Assembly: GCF_041146875.1 (NCBI RefSeq)
Contig: NZ_JBFRXP010000001.1
Location: 186,001 to 250,000 of the forward strand
DNA: 64,000 nt
Reading direction: 5' to 3'
Source: Igneacidithiobacillus sp041146875
GTDB lineage: Bacteria; Pseudomonadota; Gammaproteobacteria; Acidithiobacillales; Acidithiobacillaceae
Positions 15,799 through 24,444 of the stretch are shown in pieces. Below the pieces are notes generated by a model. It worked only from the letters and a program-made list of their open reading frames with translations, did no database searches and was not told the DNA's origin. The position numbers and the translations under genes are program-made. Position 1 is the first letter of the stretch; each line of letters begins with the position of its first letter.

Positions 15799-16782
15799 TC
15801 AGCCATTGGGTGTAAAGCTGTCGAAATGGATTTGCGAACTCGGCAGCCCATGGGATAAAAGCAAATCAATGGCCGCCTCGATCATGCCGGGACTACCACA
15901 GAGGTAGGCCTCATGGCCTTGCCAATTGCCCATTTGCGCAACAGTGGGCAACAGACGACGTGCGCCGTCCCATTCGTGGTCTTCCACATCGGACAGGGTC
16001 GGTATGACACGAAAATGTGGGTAGCGCTGTCCCCACTCCTGCAATAATTCCAGATGATAAAAATCCTGCCGTTTGCGCGCCCCAAAAAATATGGTAATGG
16101 GCCGCTGCCAGCCTAGATCCAGACTTTCCTGCACGATGGCCTCGATGGGCGCTAGGCCAGTGCCGGCGGCAACACAAAGAATGGGGCGCTCATTGTCTTG
16201 GCGCAGGCGAAAATCGCCTTGTGCGGCAGAGAGTTGTAGTTTGTCGCCGATCTTTGCGCGGTGAAACAACCAATCGCTGAAACTGCCGCCGGGAACCGCA
16301 CGGACGTGGAAAATCACACTGTGATCATGTTGCGGCGGACGCGCCATGGAGTAGGAGCGCCAGGTATCTGCGTGTTCAGGAACGACAATACGCGCATATT
16401 GACCACTGCGATAAGGATAGTCTCGATCCATTTGCAGGCGGATTTCCATCACCGAGGGTGCCAGCTGGGTCAAGGCATGGATTTGCCCTTCCCACAGTTC
16501 TGGTGTGTCAATCTGTGCCCGAATCTGCATATCGCTGCGCGGTTGCAGTTTGCACAAAATCACTTTGCCTGCGCTACGCTCGTCCGGGGTAAGTAATAGC
16601 GGCATAAACGGCAGTTGCTCGAAATCTCCTGCCAGCACCGTACCCTTGCAGTCACCACAGGAGCCGTTACCACAACCATGATGGATAGCAATTCCTTGTT
16701 CGAGAGCGGCCTCGACAATGCTTTGATTGCTGCGCACTCGCAAGCTCTGGCCGGACGGTTCCAGCGTAATTTGATAATCCAT
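15799..16782 (-). CDS. Ferredoxin-NAD(P)H reductase, [2Fe-2S]/FAD/NAD type
   Basis: 327 residues. An N-terminal plant-type ferredoxin domain has the cluster ligands HHGCGNGSCGDC and a later ILCK; it is followed by an FAD-binding domain (RSYSMARPP) and an NAD(P)-binding domain (CVAAGTGLAPIEAIV, GARKRQDFYHLELL, CGSPGMIEAAIDLL). This is the layout of phenol/toluene mono-oxygenase reductases and CDP-glucoseen reductases, but no oxygenase genes are present. It starts 48 bases after the globin gene, so it is probably the electron donor that regenerates the globin, a split version of flavohaemoglobin. Confidence 0.85.
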   Translation of the reverse strand: MDYQITLEPSGQSLRVRSNQSIVEAALEQGIAIHHGCGNGSCGDCKGTVLAGDFEQLPFMPLLLTPDERSAGKVILCKLQPRSDMQIRAQIDTPELWEGQIHALTQLAPSVMEIRLQMDRDYPYRSGQYARIVVPEHADTWRSYSMARPPQHDHSVIFHVRAVPGGSFSDWLFHRAKIGDKLQLSAAQGDFRLRQDNERPILCVAAGTGLAPIEAIVQESLDLGWQRPITIFFGARKRQDFYHLELLQEWGQRYPHFRVIPTLSDVEDHEWDGARRLLPTVAQMGNWQGHEAYLCGSPGMIEAAIDLLLSHGLPSSQIHFDSFTPNG

Positions 16783-16830
16783 TTCGTCCTCCGGGCAGAT
16801 GGCCCCGGCGAAGCACCAGGGCCGCAGGGT

Positions 16831-17295
16831 TTAGGCCGCCACCGGGGGTACGTCGTCGAGGGTCAGAGGCTTGTAGCGATCTACTGCCATGGCATCACAG
16901 GCCGCCTGGATACATACCGTCGAGGCAAGGTTGTAGGCTTCGATCCAGGACTCGGCCATTTCCGCGGTCCATGCCGGTCCGAGAAAGTGCTTCAGGGTCA
17001 GCAGCAGGCTTTTGCCGACAATGGGATAGTGTTCTGGACGGGTGTCGTATTTGATGTGCCCAACCCCCAGTTCCTGCAAATAGGGGACTAGCATATCCGT
17101 GTTGTCGATATTCGAGGCAATCAGGATGACGGAATTGAAGAGGCGCACTCGTTGCTCACTCATATCGCCGGGAAACATTTTGCGCACTTCGGGAAAATGC
17201 TGAAACATTGTGTCATAGAAATGTGCGGCAACCTGCACTCCCAGATCTTGTACCGCCTTGCCGCTACTCTTGATCAAGTCCATGTCGATGCTCAT
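16831..17295 (-). CDS. Single-domain haemoglobin of the Hmp/Vgb type
   Basis: 154 residues. Alignment by eye with Hmp and Vitreoscilla haemoglobin gives distal Tyr27 (B10, in HFYDTMF), proximal His80 (GVGHIKY) and the conserved HYPIVG near 89-94. These are hallmark residues of NO-dioxygenating flavohaemoglobins, but the reductase domain is missing and is supplied by the next gene. Probable role: NO to nitrate conversion, linking to the adjacent nitrate assimilation genes. First gene of an eight-gene operon with an FNR-type box 66-79 bases upstream of the start. Confidence 0.88.
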   Translation of the reverse strand: MSIDMDLIKSSGKAVQDLGVQVAAHFYDTMFQHFPEVRKMFPGDMSEQRVRLFNSVILIASNIDNTDMLVPYLQELGVGHIKYDTRPEHYPIVGKSLLLTLKHFLGPAWTAEMAESWIEAYNLASTVCIQAACDAMAVDRYKPLTLDDVPPVAA

Positions 17296-17332
17296 CTGCT
17301 GCTCCTTGGCTCAGTAAGAAAACCACGAGGCA

Positions 17333-17374
17333 ACCATAGGCCTACTCGGTGAGATTTTCCTTGATCTTGGTCAA
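17333..17374 (-). promoter_or_regulatory. FNR/DNR-type promoter of the globin operon
   Basis: TTGAT-CTTG-GTCAA (17361-17374) matches the FNR/DNR consensus TTGAT-N4-ATCAA at 9 of 10 positions. A minus-strand -10 TATGGT lies at 17333-17338, giving a start near 17326 if the box is centred at -41.5, the class-II activator position. The box overlaps the stop codon of the upstream glycosylase gene. Confidence 0.65.
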
Positions 17375-17973
17375 GAAAAATCAGAAGGCAGAATCGCTGC
17401 CACACGCTCGCGCAGGGCTGGGAGCACTTCTTCCACAAACCAGGGATTGCGGCGTAACCAGAGGGTGTTGCGGGGGCTGGGATGCGGCAGGGGAATGAGT
17501 GCGGGAGCATAGTCACGCCAATTACGTACCAGTTCCTGCAAGGAACCCTGACTTGTCGGCAAATGATACTGGCGCGCGTATTGGCCGATCACCAGGGTTA
17601 GCTCCACCTGCAGCAGATGACTGAGCAAAGAGTTGCGCCAGCGTGGGGCGCACTCTGACCGCGGCGGAAGATCGCCAGATCGTCCCTTGCCGGGATAACA
17701 AAAGCCCATCGGTACCAGCGCAAAGATCTGCGGATCGTAAAATTGTGCCCGACTGACACCGAGCCAATCGCGTAGGCGATCGCCACTCAGGTCATCAAAA
17801 GGCAGGCCACTGGCATGGGCGCGACGCCCAGGCGCCTGCGCCGCAATCAGGATTTTCGCTTGGGGGTGGATCTGCAAGACCGGCCGTGGTGCCTGCGGCA
17901 GCTTTTCGGCGCATACTTGGCAGGTACGCAATTCCGCCAACAGGTCTAAAAAAGTCTGGTCGCGATCAGACAT
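17371..17973 (-). CDS. Uracil-DNA glycosylase family protein
   Basis: 200 residues from the ATG at 17973; two extra codons with a TTG start are possible. Motifs AAQAPGRRAHASGLPFDD and PLPHPSPRN (C-terminal active-site loop) place it in the uracil-DNA glycosylase superfamily (COG1573-like). Only CQVC remains of the cysteine sets seen in Fe-S family 4 enzymes, so it belongs to the cluster-less short group. It overlaps the end of the lysR gene by 8 bases. Likely DNA base-excision repair; substrate uncertain. Confidence 0.75.
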   Translation of the reverse strand: MSDRDQTFLDLLAELRTCQVCAEKLPQAPRPVLQIHPQAKILIAAQAPGRRAHASGLPFDDLSGDRLRDWLGVSRAQFYDPQIFALVPMGFCYPGKGRSGDLPPRSECAPRWRNSLLSHLLQVELTLVIGQYARQYHLPTSQGSLQELVRNWRDYAPALIPLPHPSPRNTLWLRRNPWFVEEVLPALRERVAAILPSDFS

Positions 17974-18880
17974 CCGCAACCTGTTCTAGGCCAATGTGCT
18001 GTAAAAATCTCGTCAGGGTATAGGAGCGGTAAGGAGCCTCGGGAACCGCGAGATATAGCGTCCAATGAATCCCTTGCGGGGCGGGGAGGCGGCGCGTACA
18101 GAACTCCCAATCCGAGCGGTACCGCAAGGCAGTACTCGCAATGAAACCAATACCGAGCCCCGCAGCTACCGCGTTGCCCATGGCCTCGACGCCATTGACC
18201 TCAATGCGAATGGGTACACTCAGCCCCTGCCGCGTAAACTCCTGTAATACCCGTGCCCGCACCCCCGATTGCGACTCGCGCCACACCATGGGAAAGGCCA
18301 ACAAATCGGCAATCGTGATATCGGGTTGGCTCGCCAGGGGGTGATCGTTGGGAAAGATGGTGAGTATTTCATCCTGTAACCACGGGTACTTACGATAATA
18401 GCGGGGGAGGCTGACATCCTCGCTGCCTTCCTCGATGAAAAGCAGATCCCAATCGAGCAGCGCAGTTTGCGACCAGTCACTGACCCCACCCTTCATGATG
18501 ATCTCCACCTCGGGATAGACCTGGCGAAATTCGACCAGGTGTTGGGGCAGAAAATAGTTGGCAATCGTATTGGTGGCGGCGATTTTCAGCACACCCTCTT
18601 GCAAATGGGAGCGCCGATAGAGCATGTCGGAGACCTCGTTTTTGAGCTCCAGCAGGCGCCGTGCGGGAGTCAAATATGCCTCTCCGGCTGCCGTCAGACG
18701 TATGCCACGACCATTGGGAACGTACAGCGCCTCACCGACGATGTCGTTCAGGCGTTGCAGACGCTCGCTGATGGCCGGTTGACTACGATGTAGCAGACGG
18801 GCAGCCGCGCTGACGCTGCCGCTTTCGGCCACGGCCCAAAAGGTTTCCAACAGTTCGAGGGAGGGGGTAGATATCGGCAT
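17966..18880 (-). CDS. LysR-family transcriptional regulator (CbbR-like)
   Basis: 304 residues. The N-terminal winged helix-turn-helix (LELLETFWAVAESGSVSAAA, LHRSQPAISERLQRLND) and LysR effector domain (LKIAATNTIANYFLPQHLVEF, AVAAGLGIGFIASTA) are clear. The effector-domain wording resembles CbbR/CysB-type regulators, but no rubisco or target operon is adjacent. It probably shares a transcript with the downstream glycosylase. Target unknown. Confidence 0.85.
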   Translation of the reverse strand: MPISTPSLELLETFWAVAESGSVSAAARLLHRSQPAISERLQRLNDIVGEALYVPNGRGIRLTAAGEAYLTPARRLLELKNEVSDMLYRRSHLQEGVLKIAATNTIANYFLPQHLVEFRQVYPEVEIIMKGGVSDWSQTALLDWDLLFIEEGSEDVSLPRYYRKYPWLQDEILTIFPNDHPLASQPDITIADLLAFPMVWRESQSGVRARVLQEFTRQGLSVPIRIEVNGVEAMGNAVAAGLGIGFIASTALRYRSDWEFCTRRLPAPQGIHWTLYLAVPEAPYRSYTLTRFLQHIGLEQVADV

Positions 18881-18909
18881 GGCAAAGTTACCCTAGCACA
18901 GAAACCATC

Positions 18910-20373
18910 TTATCCGCCGATCGCTTGCATCAGCGCGACACTGTCTACTAGTCGTTGCGCCTGCGCGGCGGCCAGTGCCAAACGGGTCCGTTGTGCCTGC
19001 TGCTGGGCAATCAGCACTTGCAGGTAGCTGGCTGCACCAAACTGGTATTGTCGCTCAACAGAGCGCAGGGACCCCTGCGCGGCGGCATCGGCGGTGGCGA
19101 GTGCGGATAAGGTTTGTGCGTCCTCATCTACCGCGCGCAGCGCATCGGCGACGTTGCGCAAGGCATCCAGCACTACGCCATGATAGTTGGCAGCGGCAGC
19201 GTCGAAAGCTGCCAATGCCGCACGCTTTTCCGCGGGCAGGCCCGGATTGAATAGCGGTTGTGTCAGTTGTCCAATTAGGCTCCATACTAGCGAAGCAGGA
19301 CTGAACAGTGCAGCATTACTGAGGGCTTGGCTGCCGAGGTTGGCGCTGAGGTTGAGTTGCGGATAGAGCTTGGCCACGGCCACACCATAATCAGCATTGG
19401 CAGCTTGTAACAGGGCCTCGGAGGCCCGGATATCTGGACGACGGCGCACCAGCTGTGAGGGCACCACCAGCGGCAAGTCCTTGGGTAGGGTGAAGTCCGC
19501 CAAGGTGAATGCGGGGATGCCACCCGCTCCCGGCGCGCGTCCGGCGAGGGTGGCGAGCAGGTGCTCGATCTGCTGTAACTGTTTTCGGTACGCCGGTAAC
19601 TCGGCGCGCGTTTGCTCGGCCTGGGTGGTGAGGGACAGCACTTCGTCTGGCGATGCCTGGCCGAGGCGTACGCGGCTGCGGGCGAGTTCGAGCTGTTTCT
19701 CCTGGGCACGCAGAATAGCGGTGCTGGCCTCGATCTGCGCCGCGAGCTTTGCCTGCGTAATCACGGCGGTAGCGATATTGCCAATCAGGGTCAAGCGCGC
19801 GGCTTCCAGTTCGTAGCGGCGGTAGTCGGCCCGGGCGGCCAAGGCCTCCAACGCGCGACGGTTGCCGCCGGCGAGGTCCAGGTTGTAACGCACGCCCACG
19901 CTGGCGTTGTAGAGTGTGAAGGCACGTGCGGCCGCCGTTTGTCCCAAAACCCCGGGGTTGAAGCGCTGTCGTTCGCCGGTAAGCCCGGCATCCACTTGGG
20001 GATAGCGTGTCGAACCGGCCTGTGCGGCATAGAGTTCCTGCGCCTGGTTCAACGTGGCACGAGCGGCGGTGAGGGTGGGGTTGTCTTGCAGTGCCTGGTC
20101 GATCAGCGCGTCGAGCTTGGGCGATTCGAAAGATCGCCACCACTGCGCATCGATATTCGTCCCAGCGACGATACGCTGCGTCTCGCCTTGGCTGACGGGT
20201 GCCGAGGCGCTTTGCGCAACAAGCGGTGTAGCGGTGTATGCCGTCACCCTGGGGGCGGCCGGGGCCTTGAAGTCTGGCCCGCCGGCACAGCCAGCCAAGG
20301 CGACCAGCAGCAGGGCACCGCTGGCCCCAAGCAGACGATGAGCGAAATTCTGCGTGCGGGTTTGCATGGTCAT
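18910..20373 (-). CDS. Outer-membrane efflux lipoprotein, NodT/OprM family
   Basis: 487 residues from 20373 (MTMQTRTQNF; the second ATG at 20367 is equally possible). A longer open frame to 20988 is antisense-type read-through of the ATPase gene. Signal plus lipobox LLVALAGC, then two OEP repeats with FKAPAAP, PTLTAARATLNQAQELY, DLPLVVPSQLVRRRPDIRASEALL. It forms the TolC-like exit duct for the adjacent HlyD-FtsX-ATPase pump. It is separated from the ATPase by 62 bases. Confidence 0.88.
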   Translation of the reverse strand: MTMQTRTQNFAHRLLGASGALLLVALAGCAGGPDFKAPAAPRVTAYTATPLVAQSASAPVSQGETQRIVAGTNIDAQWWRSFESPKLDALIDQALQDNPTLTAARATLNQAQELYAAQAGSTRYPQVDAGLTGERQRFNPGVLGQTAAARAFTLYNASVGVRYNLDLAGGNRRALEALAARADYRRYELEAARLTLIGNIATAVITQAKLAAQIEASTAILRAQEKQLELARSRVRLGQASPDEVLSLTTQAEQTRAELPAYRKQLQQIEHLLATLAGRAPGAGGIPAFTLADFTLPKDLPLVVPSQLVRRRPDIRASEALLQAANADYGVAVAKLYPQLNLSANLGSQALSNAALFSPASLVWSLIGQLTQPLFNPGLPAEKRAALAAFDAAAANYHGVVLDALRNVADALRAVDEDAQTLSALATADAAAQGSLRSVERQYQFGAASYLQVLIAQQQAQRTRLALAAAQAQRLVDSVALMQAIGG

Positions 20374-20435
20374 GCACCTTCGTGATCGGGAGCGCCAGCC
20401 TGGAGCAGCTTGTTCATCGGATTTCCTCTGTGGAT

Positions 20436-21146
20436 TCAGGCAAAGCCGCGGCCTTCGCCCGCTTCTTCGTGGGTCACACCATCGCGGATGTGATAGATGC
20501 GCTTGAAAGTCGGGATGATTTTTTCGTCGTGGGTGACGACGATGATCGCGGTCTGGTATTTCTTTGCCATGTCGTTGAGGATGCGGATGACGGCCAGCGC
20601 GCGCTCGGAGTCCAGCGGCGCGGTGGGTTCGTCGGCAAGGATCACCGGCGGGTGGTTGACCAGGCCGCGGGCGATAGCCACACGCTGCTGTTCGCCGCCC
20701 GACAACTGCGAAGGCATGGCCCGCGCGCGGTGCTGCACGTCCAGCGCGGTGAGCAGATCGAGTGCGCGCTGGCGGGCCTCGGCGTTGGCCCGGCCGGCGA
20801 GCATGGGCAGCAGAGCGACGTTGTCGGTCACGTCGAGGAACGGAATCAGATACGGCGCCTGGAACACGAAGCCGATCTTGTCGCGGCGCAGGGCGCGCAG
20901 GTCGCGCACCTTCCAGGCTTGGTCGTAGATCAGCTCGTCGCCCAAGGTCATGCGTCCGGCACTCGGGTCGATCACCGCACCCAGGCACTTGAGCAGCGTG
21001 CTTTTACCCGAGCCGGAGGGCCCGATCAGCCCGACCACCTCGCCCGGGTCCACGCGCATATCCACGCCCTTGAGCGCATCGACGGCGGTGTCGCCGCTGC
21101 CGTAACGCTTTTTCAATCCTTCGATGCGGATACCTTTGCCGGCCAT
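20436..21146 (-). CDS. ABC transporter ATP-binding protein (MacB/LolD/DevA type)
   Basis: 236 residues. Walker A GPSGSGKSTLL, signature LSGGEQQRVAIARGL, Walker B VILADEPTAPLDSE and a switch histidine in THDEK are all present. The usual TAxLD of this class reads TAPLD. It energises the FtsX-like permease encoded immediately upstream, two bases away. The group (FtsX permease, HlyD adaptor, NodT) matches DevBCA/MacAB-type exporters of amphiphiles or drugs. GC content is visibly higher than in flanking genes. Confidence 0.9.
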   Translation of the reverse strand: MAGKGIRIEGLKKRYGSGDTAVDALKGVDMRVDPGEVVGLIGPSGSGKSTLLKCLGAVIDPSAGRMTLGDELIYDQAWKVRDLRALRRDKIGFVFQAPYLIPFLDVTDNVALLPMLAGRANAEARQRALDLLTALDVQHRARAMPSQLSGGEQQRVAIARGLVNHPPVILADEPTAPLDSERALAVIRILNDMAKKYQTAIIVVTHDEKIIPTFKRIYHIRDGVTHEEAGEGRGFA

Positions 21147-21148
21147 GA

Positions 21149-22351
21149 TCAACCTCCGATGGCTTCGGCCGGATCGACCTTGAGTGCCATGCGAATGGCG
21201 ACCAGGCTGGCCAGCGCGCAGATCAGCATCAGGGCGCCAAAGCCAGCCACCGAATCCTGCGGCATCAGCAGCACGTATTTGGGAAACAGCGGCGCAGCAA
21301 AGGTGGCGGTGATCTTGCCCACCGCGAAGCCGATCAGCCCCAGCGCCAGCGCCTGCTGCAGGATCATGGCGGCAATGGTGCGGTTGCGCGTGCCGATGAG
21401 TTTGAGCACGGCGATTTCGCGGATCTTGTCCAGCGTGAGGGTGTAGATGATGAAGGCGACGATGGCCGCGCTGACCACGGCGAGGATCAGCAGGAACAGG
21501 CCGATCTGCTTGGCCGAGGTGGAGATGACCTTGCCGATCAGAATGCCCTCCATCTGCGCGCGGGTGTAGACGGTCAGCCGTTGCCAGCGGCGGATCGGCG
21601 CGGCCACCTCGTCTGCCGTGTAGCCGGGCTGGATGCGCACCAGGATGGCGTTGACGTAGCTGTTGCTGGTCTGCGAGGCGATCACGGCGTCGAGCAGGCC
21701 GGGCACGCCGGGGCGGTTGAACATCGGGTTGGCCTCGGTGCGCCGGCGCTGCATCAGGATGGCGTCGTTGTCCTTGAGGAACTGGGCTTCCTGCGCGTCC
21801 TTGAGCGGGATGTAGATCATCGGGTCGCCGCTGGAGGACACCATGCGCCGCGTCAGCCCGACCACGGTGTAGAGGTTGCGGCGGATCTTGATGTGATCGC
21901 CGAGCTTGAAGCCGCTGGCGAGATCGGCCACCGCTTCGTAGTGGCCGCGGGTGATCTGCCGCCCCGCCACCAGATACGGCGGCCAGCCCGGGGTGCCCGG
22001 TTCGCCCGCGGTGATGCCCACTACCGTGGCGCGCACGTCTTCGCTGCCGCGGCCGACCTGCATGGTCAGGTACGTGACGTTGGCCGCCGCGGCCACGCCC
22101 GGCATGGCGCGGATGCTGCGCCAGAGGTCGTCGTACACGCTGGACGATTCGGCGTAGGGGCCGAGGGTGTTTTTCTGCACCACCCAGAGGTCGGCGCCGC
22201 TGTTGTCCAGCAGCGCCTTGCCATCGGCCACCATGCCGCGATACACGCCGGCCATGGTCAGGGTCACGCCGATGAGCAGGCCCAGCCCGATGCCGGTGAA
22301 AATGAACTTGCCCCAGGCATGCAGGATATCGCGCCCGGCCAGGCTGATCAT
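21149..22351 (-). CDS. ABC transporter permease, FtsX/DevC family
   Basis: 400 residues: an N-terminal membrane helix (FIFTGIGLGLLIGVTLTMAGV), a large periplasmic domain of about 230 residues, and three C-terminal helices (QIGLFLLILAVVSAAIVAFI, AAMILQQALALGLIGFAVG, GFGALMLICALASLVA) ending in DPAEAIGG, as in MacB/DevC half-transporters. Its start overlaps the HlyD stop by 4 bases. Confidence 0.88.
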   Translation of the reverse strand: MISLAGRDILHAWGKFIFTGIGLGLLIGVTLTMAGVYRGMVADGKALLDNSGADLWVVQKNTLGPYAESSSVYDDLWRSIRAMPGVAAAANVTYLTMQVGRGSEDVRATVVGITAGEPGTPGWPPYLVAGRQITRGHYEAVADLASGFKLGDHIKIRRNLYTVVGLTRRMVSSSGDPMIYIPLKDAQEAQFLKDNDAILMQRRRTEANPMFNRPGVPGLLDAVIASQTSNSYVNAILVRIQPGYTADEVAAPIRRWQRLTVYTRAQMEGILIGKVISTSAKQIGLFLLILAVVSAAIVAFIIYTLTLDKIREIAVLKLIGTRNRTIAAMILQQALALGLIGFAVGKITATFAAPLFPKYVLLMPQDSVAGFGALMLICALASLVAIRMALKVDPAEAIGG

Positions 22352-23499
22352 TGCGCCACTCCGGGGATGTGGTCGACGACATGGATGTTGCTGCCACGGT
22401 GCAAGGCCTTTTCGCTGTAGACCACGACGTGGTCACCAGCCTTCAGGCCCTGCAGCACTTGCACATGGCCGTGCAGGTCGGAGCGCCCCAGCACTACGGA
22501 AACGAAAGCCAGCTTGTCGGCGTTCAGCGTCCACACCCCGCGCTGGCTGTCCACTTCGCGCAGCGCGGCATTGGGGATCACCGGCGCGGCGGGCAGTGCG
22601 GGCAGTTCGACCGTCACCTCGGCCAGTTCACCGACCGGCGGCAGCGGCGTGGGCAGTTTGTCGAACACCATCTTGGCCAGGGTCTCTTCGGTCACCGCGT
22701 CGGCCAGCGGATCGACGCGCAACACCCGACCCGGTAGGGTCTGATCCTGGCGCGAACGCAACACGATATGCGCCGGTAGCCCGGCCGCCAGGCCGGTGGC
22801 GGAAATCTGGTCGAAGCGGGTATCGACCCAAAGGCTGTTCGGATTAATTACCTCCACCACGGCCTCACCGGCCAGCACGGTACTGCCGGGATCGATGTAG
22901 CGTGCAGCAACTAGACCGTCCACCGGCGCGATCAAGTGCAGGTTGGTGTTCTGTGCGCGCAATGCTTGCAAGTCGGCACGCTGACGCGCGAGATCGTCGC
23001 GTGCCGCCGCGAGCGCCCCGTCAGCCACCGCCAGATCCTGCCGTTTGCTGGCCAGCGTTTCCTCACTGGTACTGTGCACGGCCAGCAGCTGCGCGTATCG
23101 CTGCGCCTGTGTCTGCGCATAGACGCGCTTGGCCTCGGCCTGGCGTACGCTCGCCGTGCCGGCTTGGATGGTGGCCTGCTGCGCGGTGATGCGCTGGTCC
23201 AGATCCACCGGGTCCATCTCGCCGATTACCTGTCCGGCCTTCACCGTGTCGCCCACATGCACGTCCAGGTGCTTGAGCCGTCCGGCCGCGGTGGGGCCGA
23301 TCTGATAGGTGTAGCGCGCCTGTATTGTGCCAATGCCGAATAGTGAAGGTTTAAGAGCCTGTTTCTGAACGGTCGCTACGGTCACCGTCACCGGCGCCAG
23401 CGGCCCCGAGCGCAGCGCCACATACCCGAGCAGCAACAGCAGTAGAACGATGACCGCAAGCAGCGCCAGCGTACGCCGTTGCAAGGCAGGTAGTTTCAT
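22348..23499 (-). CDS. HlyD/MacA-family periplasmic adaptor
   Basis: 383 residues: one N-terminal membrane anchor (TLALLAVIVLLLLLLGYVAL), a barrel-sandwich lipoyl-like half (GRLKHLDVHVGDTVKAGQVIG), a coiled-coil hairpin of about 100 residues rich in Gln/Ala, the second sandwich half (LHLIAPVDGLVAARYIDPGS) and a beta-barrel. It joins the inner-membrane pump to the NodT duct. It overlaps both neighbours by 4 bases, so tetR-hlyD-permease-ATPase form one translationally coupled unit. Confidence 0.9.
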   Translation of the reverse strand: MKLPALQRRTLALLAVIVLLLLLLGYVALRSGPLAPVTVTVATVQKQALKPSLFGIGTIQARYTYQIGPTAAGRLKHLDVHVGDTVKAGQVIGEMDPVDLDQRITAQQATIQAGTASVRQAEAKRVYAQTQAQRYAQLLAVHSTSEETLASKRQDLAVADGALAAARDDLARQRADLQALRAQNTNLHLIAPVDGLVAARYIDPGSTVLAGEAVVEVINPNSLWVDTRFDQISATGLAAGLPAHIVLRSRQDQTLPGRVLRVDPLADAVTEETLAKMVFDKLPTPLPPVGELAEVTVELPALPAAPVIPNAALREVDSQRGVWTLNADKLAFVSVVLGRSDLHGHVQVLQGLKAGDHVVVYSEKALHRGSNIHVVDHIPGVAQ

Positions 23500-24104
23500 T
23501 TCGCGCTCCCGATACCGCGCCGATAGAGAGCGAATACCCCCGGCGCTTGTCTACGTATGAATTGATGGTCTCCGGCGAGCAACGATTGCATGACCAGGCC
23601 CTGGATGGTGCCGATGAACAGTACTGTGGCGGCTGCTGTGTCGAGCTCGGCGGACAACTCTCCCGCTGTCTTGCCAGCGTCAATCAAGCGTCGCAGGCGT
23701 TCGCCGTAGCGGCGAATGAGCATCTGCGCCAGCCGCTTGGGGGCGGTGGCTTCAGCGCGTTGGAGCTCGCCAAACAACATACGCGGAACACCGGGGTGCG
23801 CGGTGACAAAATCCACATGCGCCATGAACATGGCTTCGAGGGCTGAGAGGGGGGAGGCTGCGGCACTTGCCGCCTGATCGAGCCGACCGAGTAGACGCTC
23901 TGCCACCCACTCCATGACCGCCTCCAGAATGGCCTCCTTACTTGGGAAATGCTTGAAAAGCGCGCCTTGCGTCACGCCCATGTGCGCGGCAATCGCCGAG
24001 GTGGTGATCTCGCTGGGGTTTTGTGTTGCCGCCAATTCCACTACGGCCTCTACGGTCACGGCGCGGCGTTCGTCCGCTGGCAGGTGCTGTGGATGGATGC
24101 TCAT
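23496..24104 (-). CDS. TetR-family repressor of the efflux operon
   Basis: 202 residues starting MSIHPQHLPADERRAV at 24104. The N-terminal helix-turn-helix (TTSAIAAHMGVTQGALFKHF, PSKEAILEAVMEW) is typical of the family; the C-terminal ligand domain resembles the AcrR/CerR group. It is first in the efflux operon, with an inverted repeat just upstream, and probably represses its own operon until a transported compound binds. An in-frame extension to 24179 would cover that repeat and is rejected. Confidence 0.88.
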   Translation of the reverse strand: MSIHPQHLPADERRAVTVEAVVELAATQNPSEITTSAIAAHMGVTQGALFKHFPSKEAILEAVMEWVAERLLGRLDQAASAAASPLSALEAMFMAHVDFVTAHPGVPRMLFGELQRAEATAPKRLAQMLIRRYGERLRRLIDAGKTAGELSAELDTAAATVLFIGTIQGLVMQSLLAGDHQFIRRQAPGVFALYRRGIGSAK

Positions 24105-24121
24105 GGTATCGCCCAGAAGTA

Positions 24122-24135
24122 AGTAAACGATTACT
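24122..24135. promoter_or_regulatory. Candidate TetR operator
   Basis: Inverted repeat AGTAA-ACGA-TTACT, 5-bp arms with a CG at the centre, 18-31 bases upstream of the tetR start. Position and symmetry suit autorepression; the binding protein is inferred. Confidence 0.55.
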
Positions 24136-24444
24136 ATCTTATCCTCGTTTTCTCTTCTGTCAATACGGCGCAGGGACAAGCAATTGGCCTCTTGTAACGT
24201 GCGGTTCTAGGGACGTTCTGCAATTCCCGGTTTTCATAATCCGAGAGGAGTTCCAAATTCAGCCGGGTGTACGCAAAGCTAAAGTGTAGCGCTGCGGCTC
24301 TTGGTGTGTTGCCCGAAAATGCATTGTAGGCTGCTGGCAATTTTCCTGCTATCTATATTGACGATAGATTTCATCAAATAAACCAATTCGTCTTATAGCT
24401 GCAGAATTGTTACCCTGCGCAGCAATATTGTTGCCGGAATCTCG
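24136..24444. other. Divergent intergenic region between two efflux systems
   Basis: 309 bases separating tetR (minus) from the MFS operon (plus). An imperfect repeat CTATC...GATAG and a TTGACG (both around 24348-24366) may belong to the MFS promoter, but no convincing -10 is at the right distance. I see no gene or RNA here. Confidence 0.4.

Noticed and set aside
18910..20988. A 692-codon open frame covering NodT and part of the ATPase gene
   Set aside because: Only the part after 20373 has a lipoprotein signal and family likeness; the upstream part is the ATPase gene in another frame.
20436..22436. A 666-codon open frame covering ATPase and permease sequence
   Set aside because: The first two-thirds are low-quality Arg/Ala/Pro-rich translation of the permease in the wrong frame; the real ATPase starts at 21146.
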